Shown: positions 11,557-21,751 of the stretch, in pieces
Layout: every line of letters begins with the position of its first letter
Position numbering within the stretch: the stretch's first letter is position 1
DNA from: Pseudeuparius sepicola
Taxonomy: Eukaryota > Arthropoda > Insecta > Coleoptera > Anthribidae
NCBI GenBank assembly: GCA_963920635.1
Contig: OY987307.1
Span: 22,335,735-22,399,734 of the forward strand
Length of the DNA stretch: 64,000 nucleotides
Direction: 5' to 3'
Translations under genes and position numbers: made by a program
The notes under the pieces: generated by a model
Database searches by the model: none
Seen by the model: the letters and a program-made list of their open reading frames with translations, nothing else
Told to the model about the DNA's origin: nothing

Positions 11557-11768
11557 CAGGGACTCTTTAAAGTAAGGGGGCCCAGCATTATACTTTCCAA
11601 AGTGAAGCCTATTCTTTCCGCACATTCTAATGGTAACAATAATGCAAAGTGTGCCATTTTATTGGAGAATCTATGAATATAACAGGCAACTTGATTGTTA
11701 TTAAAAATTAATAATGGTTTCCACGATTTAGAATATGCTAACTGCCAGATGAAACAAAATTTTTTTTT
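11557..11768. mobile_element. Truncated hAT-like element
   Basis: It starts with a good terminus (CAGGGACTCTTTAAAGTAAG) and matches the left 200 bp of the 50840 copy. It is then cut off at about 11768, where the next repeat (starting GGTGACGGGAAATGCC) begins. The junction suggests truncation by a later insertion or deletion. Confidence 0.65.
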
Positions 11769-11769
11769 A

Positions 11770-12356
11770 GGTGACGGGAAATGCCGACCAATCACATAAA
11801 AACGATGCGTCCCACCTGCGTTGGTCGTTTTTTTTCGCCGAAAATCCTTAATAACTAGAAAACGGGAAATAATTTACCTGAAAAAGTTTCGTTAAATATG
11901 TTGACCCGTTCTCCGGCCATCTCGCCGTACCGTCACATCTCCCCAAAAACGCGTTTGAAAAAAAATTTCCTGTGCGTCAAACGGTATATGGCACTGGCTG
12001 TACAGCGGCACTTCGCACACAACTCGCGTCCCCGAGGTCCAGACTTGCCCCCGTCTTTCGCGCCGTATTTAACAGCGGAGGATTTTCTGGGCCCCGAAAA
12101 TACGCCTATCGGATTTCTAAAGGACCAAGGGACCCTTTTTATTGTTGCTCCATGGGCCTTCTTTCCTATTATGTTGTATAATAATATCAGAGTAGATTTG
12201 CCTAAAAATTAACCACAACTTCTTTAAATGACAATGATCGGGCCCATAATAATTGAGGCAACCTACTCGCTTTAAGTAAAGAAATATACTGTCTACATTT
12301 TACATAACATCTTATTCTATAATCTTATGAGAGTTGAAATTATGCGGCCGGCTCTC
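11770..12356. mobile_element. Non-autonomous DNA element with GAGAGCCGGCCGC terminus
   Basis: This repeat is shared with 40795-42378. Its right terminus, read inward on the minus strand, is GAGAGCCGGCCGCATAATTT, followed by a conserved subterminal block. Compared with the second copy it carries about 140 extra GC-richer bases (11975-12110). Its terminal about 150 bp (12202-12356) forms the outer end of the left arm of the giant inverted repeat. The 104-codon frame at 11898-12212 is not conserved in the other copy, so it is not called a gene. Confidence 0.55.
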
Positions 12357-12662
12357 ATACTATACTAATGGAGGAGGCTCCCAGAACGTCTGTACGGGTT
12401 TTGTCGCAGCTAGCTGGATTACCTGTTGGTACTTCTCTGCCGTGTTTAAAAAAAAGAGTTACATCTGCAACCCTATACCGCTTAACTTGCTACCAAGAAA
12501 TTCGTGATGTTGATTATCCGCGTAGAGCATAGTTTTGAGGGTGATTCACAAATAACTTTGACGTCAACAACATGATTTTCGGCTATGTTAAGCCTCACAA
12601 CATGATAATGTGAAGTTCTGAAAAAACAGAGACTTTTTTGTTGAAACCTGTCTTCATCCCCA

Positions 12663-12835
12663 GATAGTAGTTGTTGTTTGGTGTGCTGTTGGACGAAGCA
12701 GAATAGTCGGTTCCATTTTCTTTGATAACTGCCAAAGGTATAGAGAAAAAATTATTACACCTTTTATAAATCAGCTCGACGATGAAGAAATTGGTAAGAG
12801 TTTGTTTTCAACAAGATGGTGCAAAAAAAATTAGG
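12663..12835 (+). pseudogene. Mariner/Tc1-type transposase fragment (fossil)
   Basis: Reading 12663 onward gives VVVVWCAVGRSRIVGSIFFD, then (...)QRYREKIITPFINQLDDEEIG. After a +1 shift it gives CFQQDGA. This is the stretch around the second catalytic Asp (QQD motif) of a Tc1/mariner-superfamily DDE transposase. There is no start, no first or third Asp region in place, and a frameshift just before the motif, so it cannot be functional. A mirrored copy sits in the right arm (18119-18291, minus strand). Confidence 0.7.
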
Positions 12836-12902
12836 AATGCTTAAGATTTGAACCCAGGCTATCAGATTGAGAAGCAGAGAACTTGCCCCATACACCAAAT
12901 TG
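12832..12902 (-). pseudogene. tRNA-like segment (possible SINE head), left arm
   Basis: On the minus strand the order is A-box-like TGGTGTATGGG, then about 30 nt, then a B-box-like GGGTTCAAATC, with spacing as in tRNA genes. The T-stem does not pair well and the acceptor stem is absent. It is at best a tRNA-derived relic. The right-arm mirror lies at 18052-18122. Confidence 0.35.
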
Positions 12903-13298
12903 GTTCACGTGGAATCACGTAAAGACATATGCTTTCACTATCACAGCTTCCTTTGAGCGCGAATGTAAATGATGATGATATTTGTGCCAAAAATATCATC
13001 ACCGCAAAACCATGTCTGCGCCAAAATACCGAAATGAAGTAATTTAAAAACAGCTAGACACGTTAGTAAGCCTCATATTTCTAGGGATTTGTGTCTTGAG
13101 TCCTCTGACGCCAGCAATATAAATGTTCTGCCGCGGAAGCCATCATTCTTATTTCACCGTTTCTATTTTATACTTTTTGCGCTTGCACACAAAATTCCAA
13201 GACAGCTACTAACGTTGCAGATACGTTTAAAGTCTGGAAAAATTGGTTTCACGGTTTCAGGTTAGCTTACTTGAAACAGTTGGTGACAATATTAAATT

Positions 13299-13502
13299 CT
13301 ATAGAAAAGGTGTACGCCGGAGAATGTTAACTGAAAGGAGAATTTGCAAGTGACATATTGCAAATGCGAGATTCGGAATGAGAACATTGTAATGGATAGA
13401 TTTTGGCTTTATACAAATGCATTTATTGCAAAATATAGAAGGTTTCTCCAGGTCTGTGACAAACATTGTATAATAGAAAGAGCACAAAAAGAGAGAAAAC
13501 AA
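13299..13502 (-). other. Open frame duplicated in both palindrome arms, not recognised
   Basis: A 67-codon frame appears identically in both arms (13299-13502 minus; 17452-17655 plus), with several Cys and hydrophobic residues. Identity between the arms follows from the duplication and is not evidence of selection. I see no domain, no splice context and no paralogue elsewhere in the window, so I give it little weight as a gene. Confidence 0.15.
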
Positions 13503-13535
13503 GGCATTATTTAAATTAACTCAAGGCGAAATAGT

Positions 13536-14085
13536 CATTTATGTACCAAGGCACTGACGTTTAACTTTTTATGACTCATGTGGAATTCAGCTGCCGAGGC
13601 CTCTGGACGAGGCAAATAGACCACATGAGTCATAAAAAGAACATAAAATACCGAGGTACATATAATATATTTTTTTGAAATCGGAAAAAAATGTTTTATT
13701 AGGCAAGAAAATAATCATAAGGGATCACCCGTCCATGAACCGACTGCGCGCGGTGTTGCTTGACTTTGACGATCGCTCTAAATAGGTCAAGTATAACGCA
13801 GCCCGACACTTTCAACAGAAACTCCAAACAGAAACTCCAAACTGCCTGTTATGTTATGAAGCCTCCATGAAAAATATATTGATATTCAAACCTAGGTACT
13901 AAAATATTTATACTGAAAGATTGCGCTGCAACAATTTCGCAACGTGTACGAAAAGTTAAAGGGGCCTTTATTTTCCGGGTTTTGACGTTTACATCTCGCC
14001 AAGACCTACTTATTGAAAAAATCGTGCAATAACGGGCTACTTCAGTGCCGATTTCTGAGCTTTTAATGACTATTTTGATGTTGAT
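13536..14085 (-). mobile_element. 5S-rRNA-bearing repeat, copy 1a (left arm)
   Basis: Minus-strand copy of a repeat of about 0.55-0.6 kb found five times in the window. Reading along the element, it starts near the CGGCACTGAAGTAGCCC block, has a TATAAATATTTTAG motif, then the 5S-like segment, then a 110-bp hairpin. The hairpin arms carry TTTTATGACTCATGTGG and its complement. The unit contains no protein frame. Confidence 0.7.
13708..13795 (-). pseudogene. 5S rRNA-like segment, copy 1a
   Basis: The minus strand reads TCAAAGTCAAGCAAC, then a GC-rich core, then GGTTCATGGACGGGTGATC. This matches the conserved box A / intermediate element / box C region of eukaryotic 5S rRNA genes (AAGCAACG..., GGATGGGTGACC). 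The 5' third of 5S is poorly preserved. A TTTT run ends the segment, as a pol III terminator would. Here the central GACGGGTGATC is intact, unlike the right-arm copy. Confidence 0.65.
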
Positions 14086-15285
14086 TGCTTAAACACCTTA
14101 TAAAATGAGTAATCGTTATTTGATGTAAACAAGATGGAAGTTACTAGGGTGTTCAAAAAACTCAGCCAGCTATACAGGGTGTCCCCAAACTAACCTGCCA
14201 TAATTTACCAGCGCGTTCTGCGACCCAAGGGGCCATTTTGGATATCTAGGTGACACTGAAAGGGAAATCAACATCCATGACCAACTTGTCGCTTGAAAAA
14301 ATCCAAATTGGGCAAAATTATTAGTAGCCGTAGCGTATTTATTGTAAGAGATAGAAGAAAACCTTTATACTGAAAATTGATACCATAAGTGCTTGCTCAT
14401 CAACCAATCACTGAAATGAAATTAATTGGTACCTACTTTTATAAACATTTCGCGCGACAAGCCTTTTTAAAACGAAATTTGGAAACCTAAACTTATTTTA
14501 TTCCTTTAAGTAATGTGGCTTAAATAAAAGCTTGTTTTCAAAAAGATACATCACGTATTCTGCTTGACAAACCCTTTCATTTCATATCTACCCATGTGAA
14601 AAAATAGGCAATCCGCCATATTGGATTTACCTAGTATGACGTCACTTAAATTATCGTTTTCTACTCTTCAAACCCTTTCATTTATTATCCATATCTATAG
14701 GGAGTTGTGACGAAAAAGGTAGTCCGCCATCTTGGAGCGGCGGCCATTTTGAACAAATTACAACATTAAGTATACTAGATTGTATTATCACCAACACCAA
14801 AAGTGTGTGCAAAATTTCAGCTCAATCAGTTGGGTGGAAATGGTTTAAAATTCAGTTGCAAGATTTGACCCACATATATAGCTACTAGGTAACTAACAGG
14901 TGAAGTTATATAATAAAAGCTTGTGAAAAATATAAAACAACTCCAACCGCCACTGTTTTCCATGATGCAGCCTCGGCTAACTTGATTTTTTTTTTAGATT
15001 TATTTCAGAACATATATTATGCTTGTATAAACGAAAACAAAAAAATCTGCAATGATTGTTTTATATTTTTTGTAGCTGTTATAACGTACCTAGCATGTTT
15101 AGTTGTTTTCAATTTAAGTGAAGTAATTTAAATTATTTCAATTTTTGTATTGCTTTTAATTCAGGAGAGAGTTTGTTGTATATTTTTGTCCCCATATAGT
15201 AGAGTATTTGTATTTGTTCTTTAGATTGTTTTTTTCCCAAAAGATTTGTAGTGGTTTACAAATAGATTCCATTTCGTTCGTCTTC

Positions 15286-15670
15286 ATTCTCTTTATATTT
15301 ACTTAAATATGATAAAAAAATAAATTTGAAAAACTAGAATATGAACCATCGCAATCGTTCTGAAGTTATTACCGCTGAAGTATAACTACCATCAATCTTG
15401 CTTTATCCTCTTCTTTTTTTTTAGACGTTTGAGGGTGAGATTACGTTTGTATACAAAACTGGAAGTGGCCCACTCGTTCTGGATGTTCCGTACTTTGCAA
15501 AACATGGGTTGCTTATAGACTGCTCAAAAAAGAATACAATATGAAATTACTGCCCTGTCTCTAAAAAGAGCTTTAGAAAAATACTCATAGATGTTTTTAG
15601 AGATGGGCAGGCGAATGCACCTGGGAACATATGAATGGGTACATACCCAGGGTGCATAACGGTTTGCACC
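15286..15670. repeat. 385-bp spacer (loop) of the giant inverted repeat
   Basis: This non-palindromic centre separates the two arms. It holds the FLYWCH-like exon remnant (15425-15544) and a stretch at about 15590-15665 that resembles 19985-20060 (GGGTACATxxxCCAGGGTGCAT-type blocks). Both borders are sharp single-base transitions from near-perfect pairing to none. Confidence 0.85.
15425..15544 (+). pseudogene. FLYWCH-type zinc-finger exon remnant
   Basis: After a polypyrimidine tract and AG (15424), a 39-codon frame contains GPLVLDVPYFAKHG and, a few residues on, CSKKNT, then TGA. The pattern Gly-x-Pro-Leu-Val-Leu-Asp...Tyr-x-x-Lys-His...Cys-Ser-Lys-Lys-Asn is that of FLYWCH zinc fingers, such as those in Mod(mdg4)-type C-terminal exons. 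The Trp and the distal Cys/His ligands are missing and the frame stops early, so it is truncated. Sequence before it resembles 11240-11275. Family assignment is from motif memory and moderately sure. Confidence 0.45.
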
Positions 15671-16869
15671 GAAGACGAACGAAATGGAATCTATTTGTAA
15701 ACCACTACAAATCTTTTGGGAAAAAAACAATCTAAAGAACAAATACAAATACTCTACTATATGGGGACAAAAATATACAACAAACTCTCTCCTGAATTAA
15801 AAGCAATACAAAAATTGAAATAATTTAAATTACTTCACTTAAATTGAAAACAACTAAACATGCTAGGTACGTTATAACAGCTACAAAAAATATAAAACAA
15901 TCATTGCAGATTTTTTTGTTTTCGTTTATACAAGCATAATATATGTTCTGAAATAAATGTAAAAAAAAAATCAAGTTAGCCGAGGCTGCATCATGGAAAA
16001 CAGTGGCGGTTGGAGTTGTTTTATATTTTTCACAAGCTTTTATTATATAACTTCACCTGTTAGTTACCTAGTAGCTATATATGTGGGTCAAATCTTGCAA
16101 CTGAATTTTAAACCATTTCCACCCAACTGATTGAGCTGAAATTTTGCACACACTTTTGGTGTTGGTGATAATACAATCTAGTATACTTAATGTTGTAATT
16201 TGTTCAAAATGGCCGCCGCTCCAAGATGGCGGACTACCTTTTTCGTCACAACTCCCTATAGATATGGATAATAAATGAAAGGGTTTGAAGAGTAGAAAAC
16301 GATAATTTAAGTGACGTCATACTAGGTAAATCCAATATGGCGGATTGCCTATTTTTTCACATGGGTAGATATGAAATGAAAGGGTTTGTCAAGCAGAATA
16401 CGTGATGTATCTTTTTGAAAACAAGCTTTTATTTAAGCCACATTACTTAAAGGAATAAAATAAGTTTAGGTTTCCAAATTTCGTTTTAAAAAGGCTTGTC
16501 GCGCGAAATGTTTATAAAAGTAGGTACCAATTAATTTCATTTCAGTGATTGGTTGATGAGCAAGCACTTATGGTATCAATTTTCAGTATAAAGGTTTTCT
16601 TCTATCTCTTACAATAAATACGCTACGGCTACTAATAATTTTGCCCAATTTGGATTTTTTCAAGCGACAAGTTGGTCATGGATGTTGATTTCCCTTTCAG
16701 TGTCACCTAGATATCCAAAATGGCCCCTTGGGTCGCAGAACGCGCTGGTAAATTATGGCAGGTTAGTTTGGGGACACCCTGTATAGCTGGCTGAGTTTTT
16801 TGAACACCCTAGTAACTTCCATCTTGTTTACATCAAATAACGATTACTCATTTTATAAGGTGTTTAAGC

Positions 16870-17418
16870 AATCAACATCAAAATAGTCATTAAAAGCTCA
16901 GAAATCGGCACTGAAGTAGCCCGTTATTGCACGATTTTTTCAATAAGTAGGTCTTGGCGAGATGTAAACGTCAAAACCCGGAAAATAAAGGCCCCTTTAA
17001 CTTTTCGTACACGTTGCGAAATTGTTGCAGCGCAATCTTTCAGTATAAATATTTTAGTACCTAGGTTTGAATATCAATATATTTTTCATGGAGGCTTCAT
17101 AACATAACAGGCAGTTTGGAGTTTCTGTTTGGAGTTTCTGTTGAAAGTGTCGGGCTGCGTTATACTTGACCTAGGTAGAGCGATCGTCAAAGTCAAGCAA
17201 CACCGAGCGCAGTCGGTTCATGGACGTGATCTCTTATGATTATTTTTTTGCCTAATAAAACATTTTTTTCCGATTTCAAAAAAATATATTATATGTACCT
17301 CGGTATTTTATGTTCTTTTTATGACTCATGTGGTCTATTTGCCTCGTCCAGAGGCCTCGGCAGCTGAATTCCACATGAGTCATAAAAAGTTAAACGTCAG
17401 TGCCTTGGTACATAAATG
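16870..17418 (+). mobile_element. 5S-rRNA-bearing repeat, copy 1b (right arm)
   Basis: Mirror of copy 1a. It contains AGTATAAATATTTTAG at 17042-17057, the 5S-like block, a T7 run, and the terminal hairpin (17284-17410) whose stem includes CCTCGG and ACTCATGTGG. It is identical to copy 1a apart from a handful of changes. Confidence 0.7.
17161..17249 (+). pseudogene. 5S rRNA-like segment, copy 1b
   Basis: It has the AAGTCAAGCAAC box-A region and GGTTCATGGACGTGATC. Two bases are deleted in the box-C equivalent (GACGTGATC instead of GACGGGTGATC) and there is C-to-A damage in the GC core. A T7 run (17243-17249) follows. The box-C loss suggests this copy would not bind TFIIIA normally. Confidence 0.6.
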
Positions 17419-17451
17419 ACTATTTCGCCTTGAGTTAATTTAAATAATGCC

Positions 17452-17655
17452 TTGTTTTCTCTCTTTTTGTGCTCTTTCTATTATACAATGTTTGTCACAG
17501 ACCTGGAGAAACCTTCTATATTTTGCAATAAATGCATTTGTATAAAGCCAAAATCTATCCATTACAATGTTCTCATTCCGAATCTCGCTTTTGCAATATG
17601 TCACTTGCAAATTCTCCTTTCAGTTAACATTCTCCGGCGTACACCTTTTCTATAG
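17452..17655 (+). other. Mirrored copy of the 13299-13502 open frame
   Basis: This is the same 67-codon frame, present only because of the inverted duplication. It is unrecognised and probably not a gene. Confidence 0.15.
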
Positions 17656-18051
17656 AATTTAATATTGTCACCAACTGTTTCAAGTAAGCTAACCTGAAAC
17701 CGTGAAACCAATTTTTCCAGACTTTAAACGTATCTGCAACGTTAGTAGCTGTCTTGGAATGTTGTGTGCAAGCGCAAAAAGTATAAAATAGAAACGGTGA
17801 AATAAGAATGATGGCTTCCGCGGCAGAACATTTATATTGCTGGCGTCAGAGGACTCAAGACACAAATCCCTAGAAATATGAGGCTTACTAACGTGTCTAG
17901 CTGTTTTTAAATTACTTCATTTCGGTATTTTGGCGCAGACATGGTTTTGCGGTGATGATATTTTTGGCACAAATATCATCATCATTTACATTCGCGCTCA
18001 AAGGAAGCTGTGATAGTGAAAACATATGTCTTTACGTGATTCCACGTGAAC

Positions 18052-18122
18052 CAATTTGGTGTATGGGGCAAGTTCTCTGCTTCTCAATCTGATAGCCTGG
18101 GTTCAAATCTTAAGCATTCCTA
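18052..18122 (+). pseudogene. tRNA-like segment, right arm
   Basis: Mirror of 12832-12902: TGGTGTATGGG, then GGGTTCAAATC 41 bases downstream. The arms of a tRNA cloverleaf are largely lost. Confidence 0.35.
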
Positions 18123-18291
18123 ATTTTTTTTGCACCATCTTGTTGAAAACAAACTCTTACCAATTTCTTCATCGTCGAGCTGATTTATAAAAGGTGTAAT
18201 AATTTTTTCTCTATACCTTTGGCAGTTATCAAAGAAAATGGAACCGACTATTCTGCTTCGTCCAACAGCACACCAAACAACAACTACTATC
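18119..18291 (-). pseudogene. Mariner/Tc1-type transposase fossil, mirrored copy
   Basis: Reverse complement of 12663-12835 with the same frameshift before QQDGA. It is non-functional and arose with the arm duplication. Confidence 0.7.
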
Positions 18292-18755
18292 TGGGGATGA
18301 AGACAGGTTTCGACAAAAAAGTCTCTGTTTTTTCAGAACTTCACATTATCATGTTGTGAGGCTTAACATAGCCGAATATCATGTTGTTGACGTCAAAGTT
18401 ATTTGTGAATCACCCTCAAAACTATGCTCTACGCGGATAATCAACATCACGAATTTCTTGGTAGCAAGTTAAGCGGTATAGGGTTGCAGATGTAACTCTT
18501 TTTTTTAAACACGGCAGAGAAGTACCAACAGGTAATCCAGCTAGCTGCGACAAAACCCGTACAGACGTTCTGGGAGCCTCCTCCATTAGTATAGTATGAG
18601 AGCCGGCCGCATAATTTCAACTCTCATAAGATTATAGAATAAGATGTTATGTAAAATGTAGACAGTATATTTCTTTACTTAAAGCGAGTAGGTTGCCTCA
18701 ATTATTATGGGCCCGATCATTGTCATTTAAAGAAGTTGTGGTTAATTTTTAGTAA

Positions 18756-19375
18756 GAGTTATTTATGTACAAAGGCAGTGAAGTTCAACTTTTTATGACT
18801 CATGTGGAATTTAGTTGTCGAGGCCTCTGGCCGAGGCAAATAAACCACATGAGTCATAAAAATAACTTCAATGCCGAGGTACATATTATATATTTTTTTG
18901 AAATCGGAAAAAAATGTTTTATTGGGCAAGAAAATAATCATACTGGATCACCCGTCCATGAACCAACTACGCGCGGCGTTGCTTGACTTTGACGATCGCT
19001 CTACCTAGGTCAAGTATAATGACGTATGGCGCCTACGAACAGAAAAACCAAACTACTGCTTGTTGTGCAGCCTCCTTAACAAATCTATTGATATTTAAAT
19101 CTACTAAAATATGTACACTGAAGGATTGCGCTGCTATAGGTAACAATTTCTCAACGTGTACGAAAAGTTAAATGGGCCTTTTGTGGCCGGGTTTTGAATA
19201 TTTGGTCACTTTTCACGGACGATAGCTCCGTCGTTTGATGTTTACATCTCGCCAAGGCCTACTTATTGAAAAAATTGTACAATAATGGGCTACTTCAGTG
19301 CCGATTTCTGAGCTTTTAATTACGATTTTCTGAGTTTTTAATGCCGATTTCAAGAAAATGACATTTATCACATTC
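18756..19375 (-). mobile_element. 5S-rRNA-bearing repeat, copy 2
   Basis: It is separately inserted and abuts the outer edge of the right arm. Element order on the minus strand is the same as in the other copies, with the hairpin at 18763-18890 and the 5' block ending near 19375 in ATTAAAAACTCAGAAAATCG. It differs clearly from copies 1a/1b (for example GTTGTCGAGGCC in the hairpin loop), so it is an independent insertion. Confidence 0.7.
18931..19018 (-). pseudogene. 5S rRNA-like segment, copy 2
   Basis: The minus strand reads GTCAAGCAACGCCGCGCG, then TTCATGGACGGGTGATCC. Box A and box C equivalents are retained and a TTTT run follows. Confidence 0.65.
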
Positions 19376-21610
19376 TAACCTATAATAATTTTATTTAATT
19401 ACCAAATACCAACCACAACCACTTGTTTATTATTGTTTGTCTGTGCCAAACACTATTTATTTACTATTTATTATTTGCTGAGTTTATTTTATTTGTTCTA
19501 ATCTGTTTCCTTGGTAAGTGTAATTATTTGTATCAACGACTTCTTTTACTTCGAAATAAATGTGTAAAGCCGGGTTTATAGAACTTGTTAAAACAACAAT
19601 AGATTTCATTATTATTTCATTTCTACTTCGCAACAATAACAATTAATATTTAATCCATTTGATTTGAGTCTTTAAGTCTTAAAGTTAAGCAACAGCTTAA
19701 GCTGTGACTTAAACTTACAACACAAAGAACTTGCTTTGTAAGAAGACTGTTTTCTGCTTCATGATGTACCTAGAATGTATTTTTATTTTGTTTTATTTTT
19801 AAATATTTTATTACACGTTATGTAGCAAAGCAAAGAGCAACAATCAACATATTTATTTTTATGAATAAAAGACCAAAAATGCTTAAAACTGCATTTTCAT
19901 TCTAATTTTCCAGTTAATTCCATTCAAATATCACTTATTTGGTATTGCCAAAAAGGACTTTTCATGACAAATTCAATGCACCCGGTACATTCAGGGTACA
20001 TATGAATGTTTCCAAGGAGCAAACGAATGTACCCGGTATAAACCCATCTCTAGATATTTTTCAACAACAAGTATTTTGATAAAATTTCTTTAGAAAAATT
20101 ATAAATTAAAACAATATTTTATAAAAAACTGTAACACTTTTTAACGTGGAATCGAAGGCATTTCTGGGGAAATCGTTATACCAGAAACCCTGTTTATTAT
20201 CAAAAATACCATCATTTTTTATTGTCGGGTCGGACGATAGAAATGGCTCACCCTGTATTATTTGAAACAACTCGCTTCCATAGTTTCAGTTTATTTTTCT
20301 CCTGCCATGCCATGCTCCTAGAAACTGGCATATTATGCCTTGCATTTTGTATGGAAGAGGTAATTTTTGCTCAACAATGCGTTTATCACTCTATAAAATT
20401 TAAATAAAAAATCGGGGCAAATCGCCGATTAATAAACTTTTTTCCGGGTGACAAATGGTCACACTGTATAAAATAAAAGTTTGAAGATCATCCATTAAAA
20501 GTTTCATATATTTTAGCTACATTTCGTTTAACTTTATCTTCAAAGTGTACTCAGCCATTATTCAATCATATCCTTTTTGCGGTGTATCTATATTCAAATC
20601 CGCAGACAAAAAAAGACACAACATCCCGCAACCTCCCAATCGCCTACCTGGTTATCGAAATTCGCCGAGGTAAACCCTAAAGCACTTCCGCACCCCACAG
20701 TATATTGCCCAATCGGAGGTTGTCGTCCTCTCCACTGCCTTATTGAATAACAATTCGGGAGTCGTTGCTTTGATCCTGAGTTACATTTATATCGAGGAGG
20801 CGGGGGTTAACGTGTTTCGCGGAAATAGAACAGGTTTGACGGGAGCGGATGAGGCAGCACTACGTTTAAGCATACAGGAAGTACGGCGGTGCTTGATTGG
20901 ATCAGTCAGATGATAGGCAGAGATTTTGTTATGCTGAAAGCTGATATCGATGCGCTTTTGTCGTTGACTGACGTATTAAGAAAGACTGCTCACGTCTGAC
21001 ACTTTTTTGGCAACTTGACAACAAGCATCCACATTAAACTTTCGAAAGGTAAGAAGCACATACCTGTATATTAACATATACCGCTTTTGGCCCTATTGCG
21101 CAGGGAACGAAAAGAGATGAAATTCTCCGCCATTTTTAACCCTATTTTGACAGTTTGCCTTATTCCTTGTTTAATTTTTTTATACAGTATGAATGAAATT
21201 GCATTATACTTTTTGAAGGCGCCGATAAAATCATAAAAGGCACCGTGACATGCTTTTTTGATTAGAGATACGTTTTTAGTTTTTAATCGCGATTTTTTCT
21301 TTTATATTTTGTACGGTTAACAGCTTTTCGTTTTCATATGTACGAGATGAAAACATGACTTGGTGCAAATGCAAAGAGACTTTTACATCCAGATTGTGAA
21401 ATTATATTCCATAGGTAAGTAAATAGGTATAATTTTTGCCAAATAATATTGTTTTCTCATTTATATTTTCTGACTTCTTGCTGATTTTTAGGTTTTCAAG
21501 AGAAGAAACTAAATTTAGGAAGTGGTTTAGTACTCTAGGTGTCATCGACAATAATATTATATTCAAGAAGTTCAAGAAGTAACTCATGCAGATGAGAAAA
21601 TGGAGACATT
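19376..21610. other. AT-rich region with one GC-richer single-copy island
   Basis: No gene is identified. 19980-20060 repeats blocks seen in the palindrome spacer. 20246-20262 has a decayed mariner-type end (TGGCTCACCCTGTA). 20600-20960 is less AT-rich, looks single-copy and has no open frame of note. 20965-20995 (TTGACTGACGTATTAAGAAA and on) matches one arm of the hairpin at 62509-62621. Confidence 0.4.
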
Positions 21611-21751
21611 GTAATTCTCGATGCGACGAAGAGAACCGCATTTCTGGAGCAAATAGAATTAACCGAAGAAATGCAGCAGAAAGTAAACCTGTTAACTGCA
21701 GATCACCGCCAGCAAAATTATCGAAGCTTATCAAAGAAGAGGCGTAATTAG
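21611..21751 (+). pseudogene. Protein-like remnant of unknown family
   Basis: A 46-codon frame ending in TAG reads like real protein: TAFLEQIELTEEMQQKVNLL then HRQQNYRSLSKKRRN. It is amphipathic with a basic tail. It lacks an ATG and upstream the frame decays. The strand opposite carries a longer 145-codon frame (21402-21839) with biased composition that I take as the shadow. I do not recognise the family; a transposon-derived protein end is possible. Confidence 0.25.

Larger units (their letters stand above)
12202..15285 (+). repeat. Left arm of giant inverted repeat (3084 bp)
   Basis: Every base from 12202 to 15285 pairs with the reverse complement of 15671-18752. Coordinates sum to 30954 in the outer part and 30956 in the inner part, so the only net length difference is one 2-bp indel near 13730. 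By eye about a dozen substitutions occur over 3.1 kb, many of them in the 5S-like segment. The arm contains the end of a DNA element, a mariner transposase fossil (12663-12835), a tRNA-like segment, a 5S-bearing repeat and half of a foldback transposon that starts at 14175. Confidence 0.95.
14175..16781. mobile_element. Foldback DNA element at the palindrome core, 2.6 kb
   Basis: The ends are CAGGGTGTCCCCAAAC / GTTTGGGGACACCCTG with TA on both sides (14173-14174, 16782-16783), as in Tc1/mariner-type miniature elements. The two 1.1-kb halves are inverted copies. The terminal about 250 bp resembles the 610-bp palindromic element at 51115-51724 (shared CATCCATGxCCAACTTGTCG region). It may be a foldback element that seeded the larger inverted duplication. 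However, the symmetry extends another 2 kb beyond its TA borders, which an insertion alone cannot explain. Confidence 0.65.
15671..18752 (-). repeat. Right arm of giant inverted repeat (3082 bp)
   Basis: It is the reverse complement of 12202-15285. The outer border at 18752 is sharp (TTAATTTTTAG shared, then divergence), and within about 10 bp a further 5S-bearing repeat begins. Differences from the left arm include single substitutions near 17589, 17760, 18021, 18309 and 18377, and a cluster at 17174-17245. Confidence 0.95.

Noticed and set aside
12202..18752. Palindrome as pure assembly artefact
   Set aside because: Arms differ by real substitutions and a 2-bp indel, and the loop is unique sequence. 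An artefactual mirror would be identical. It still deserves long-read confirmation.
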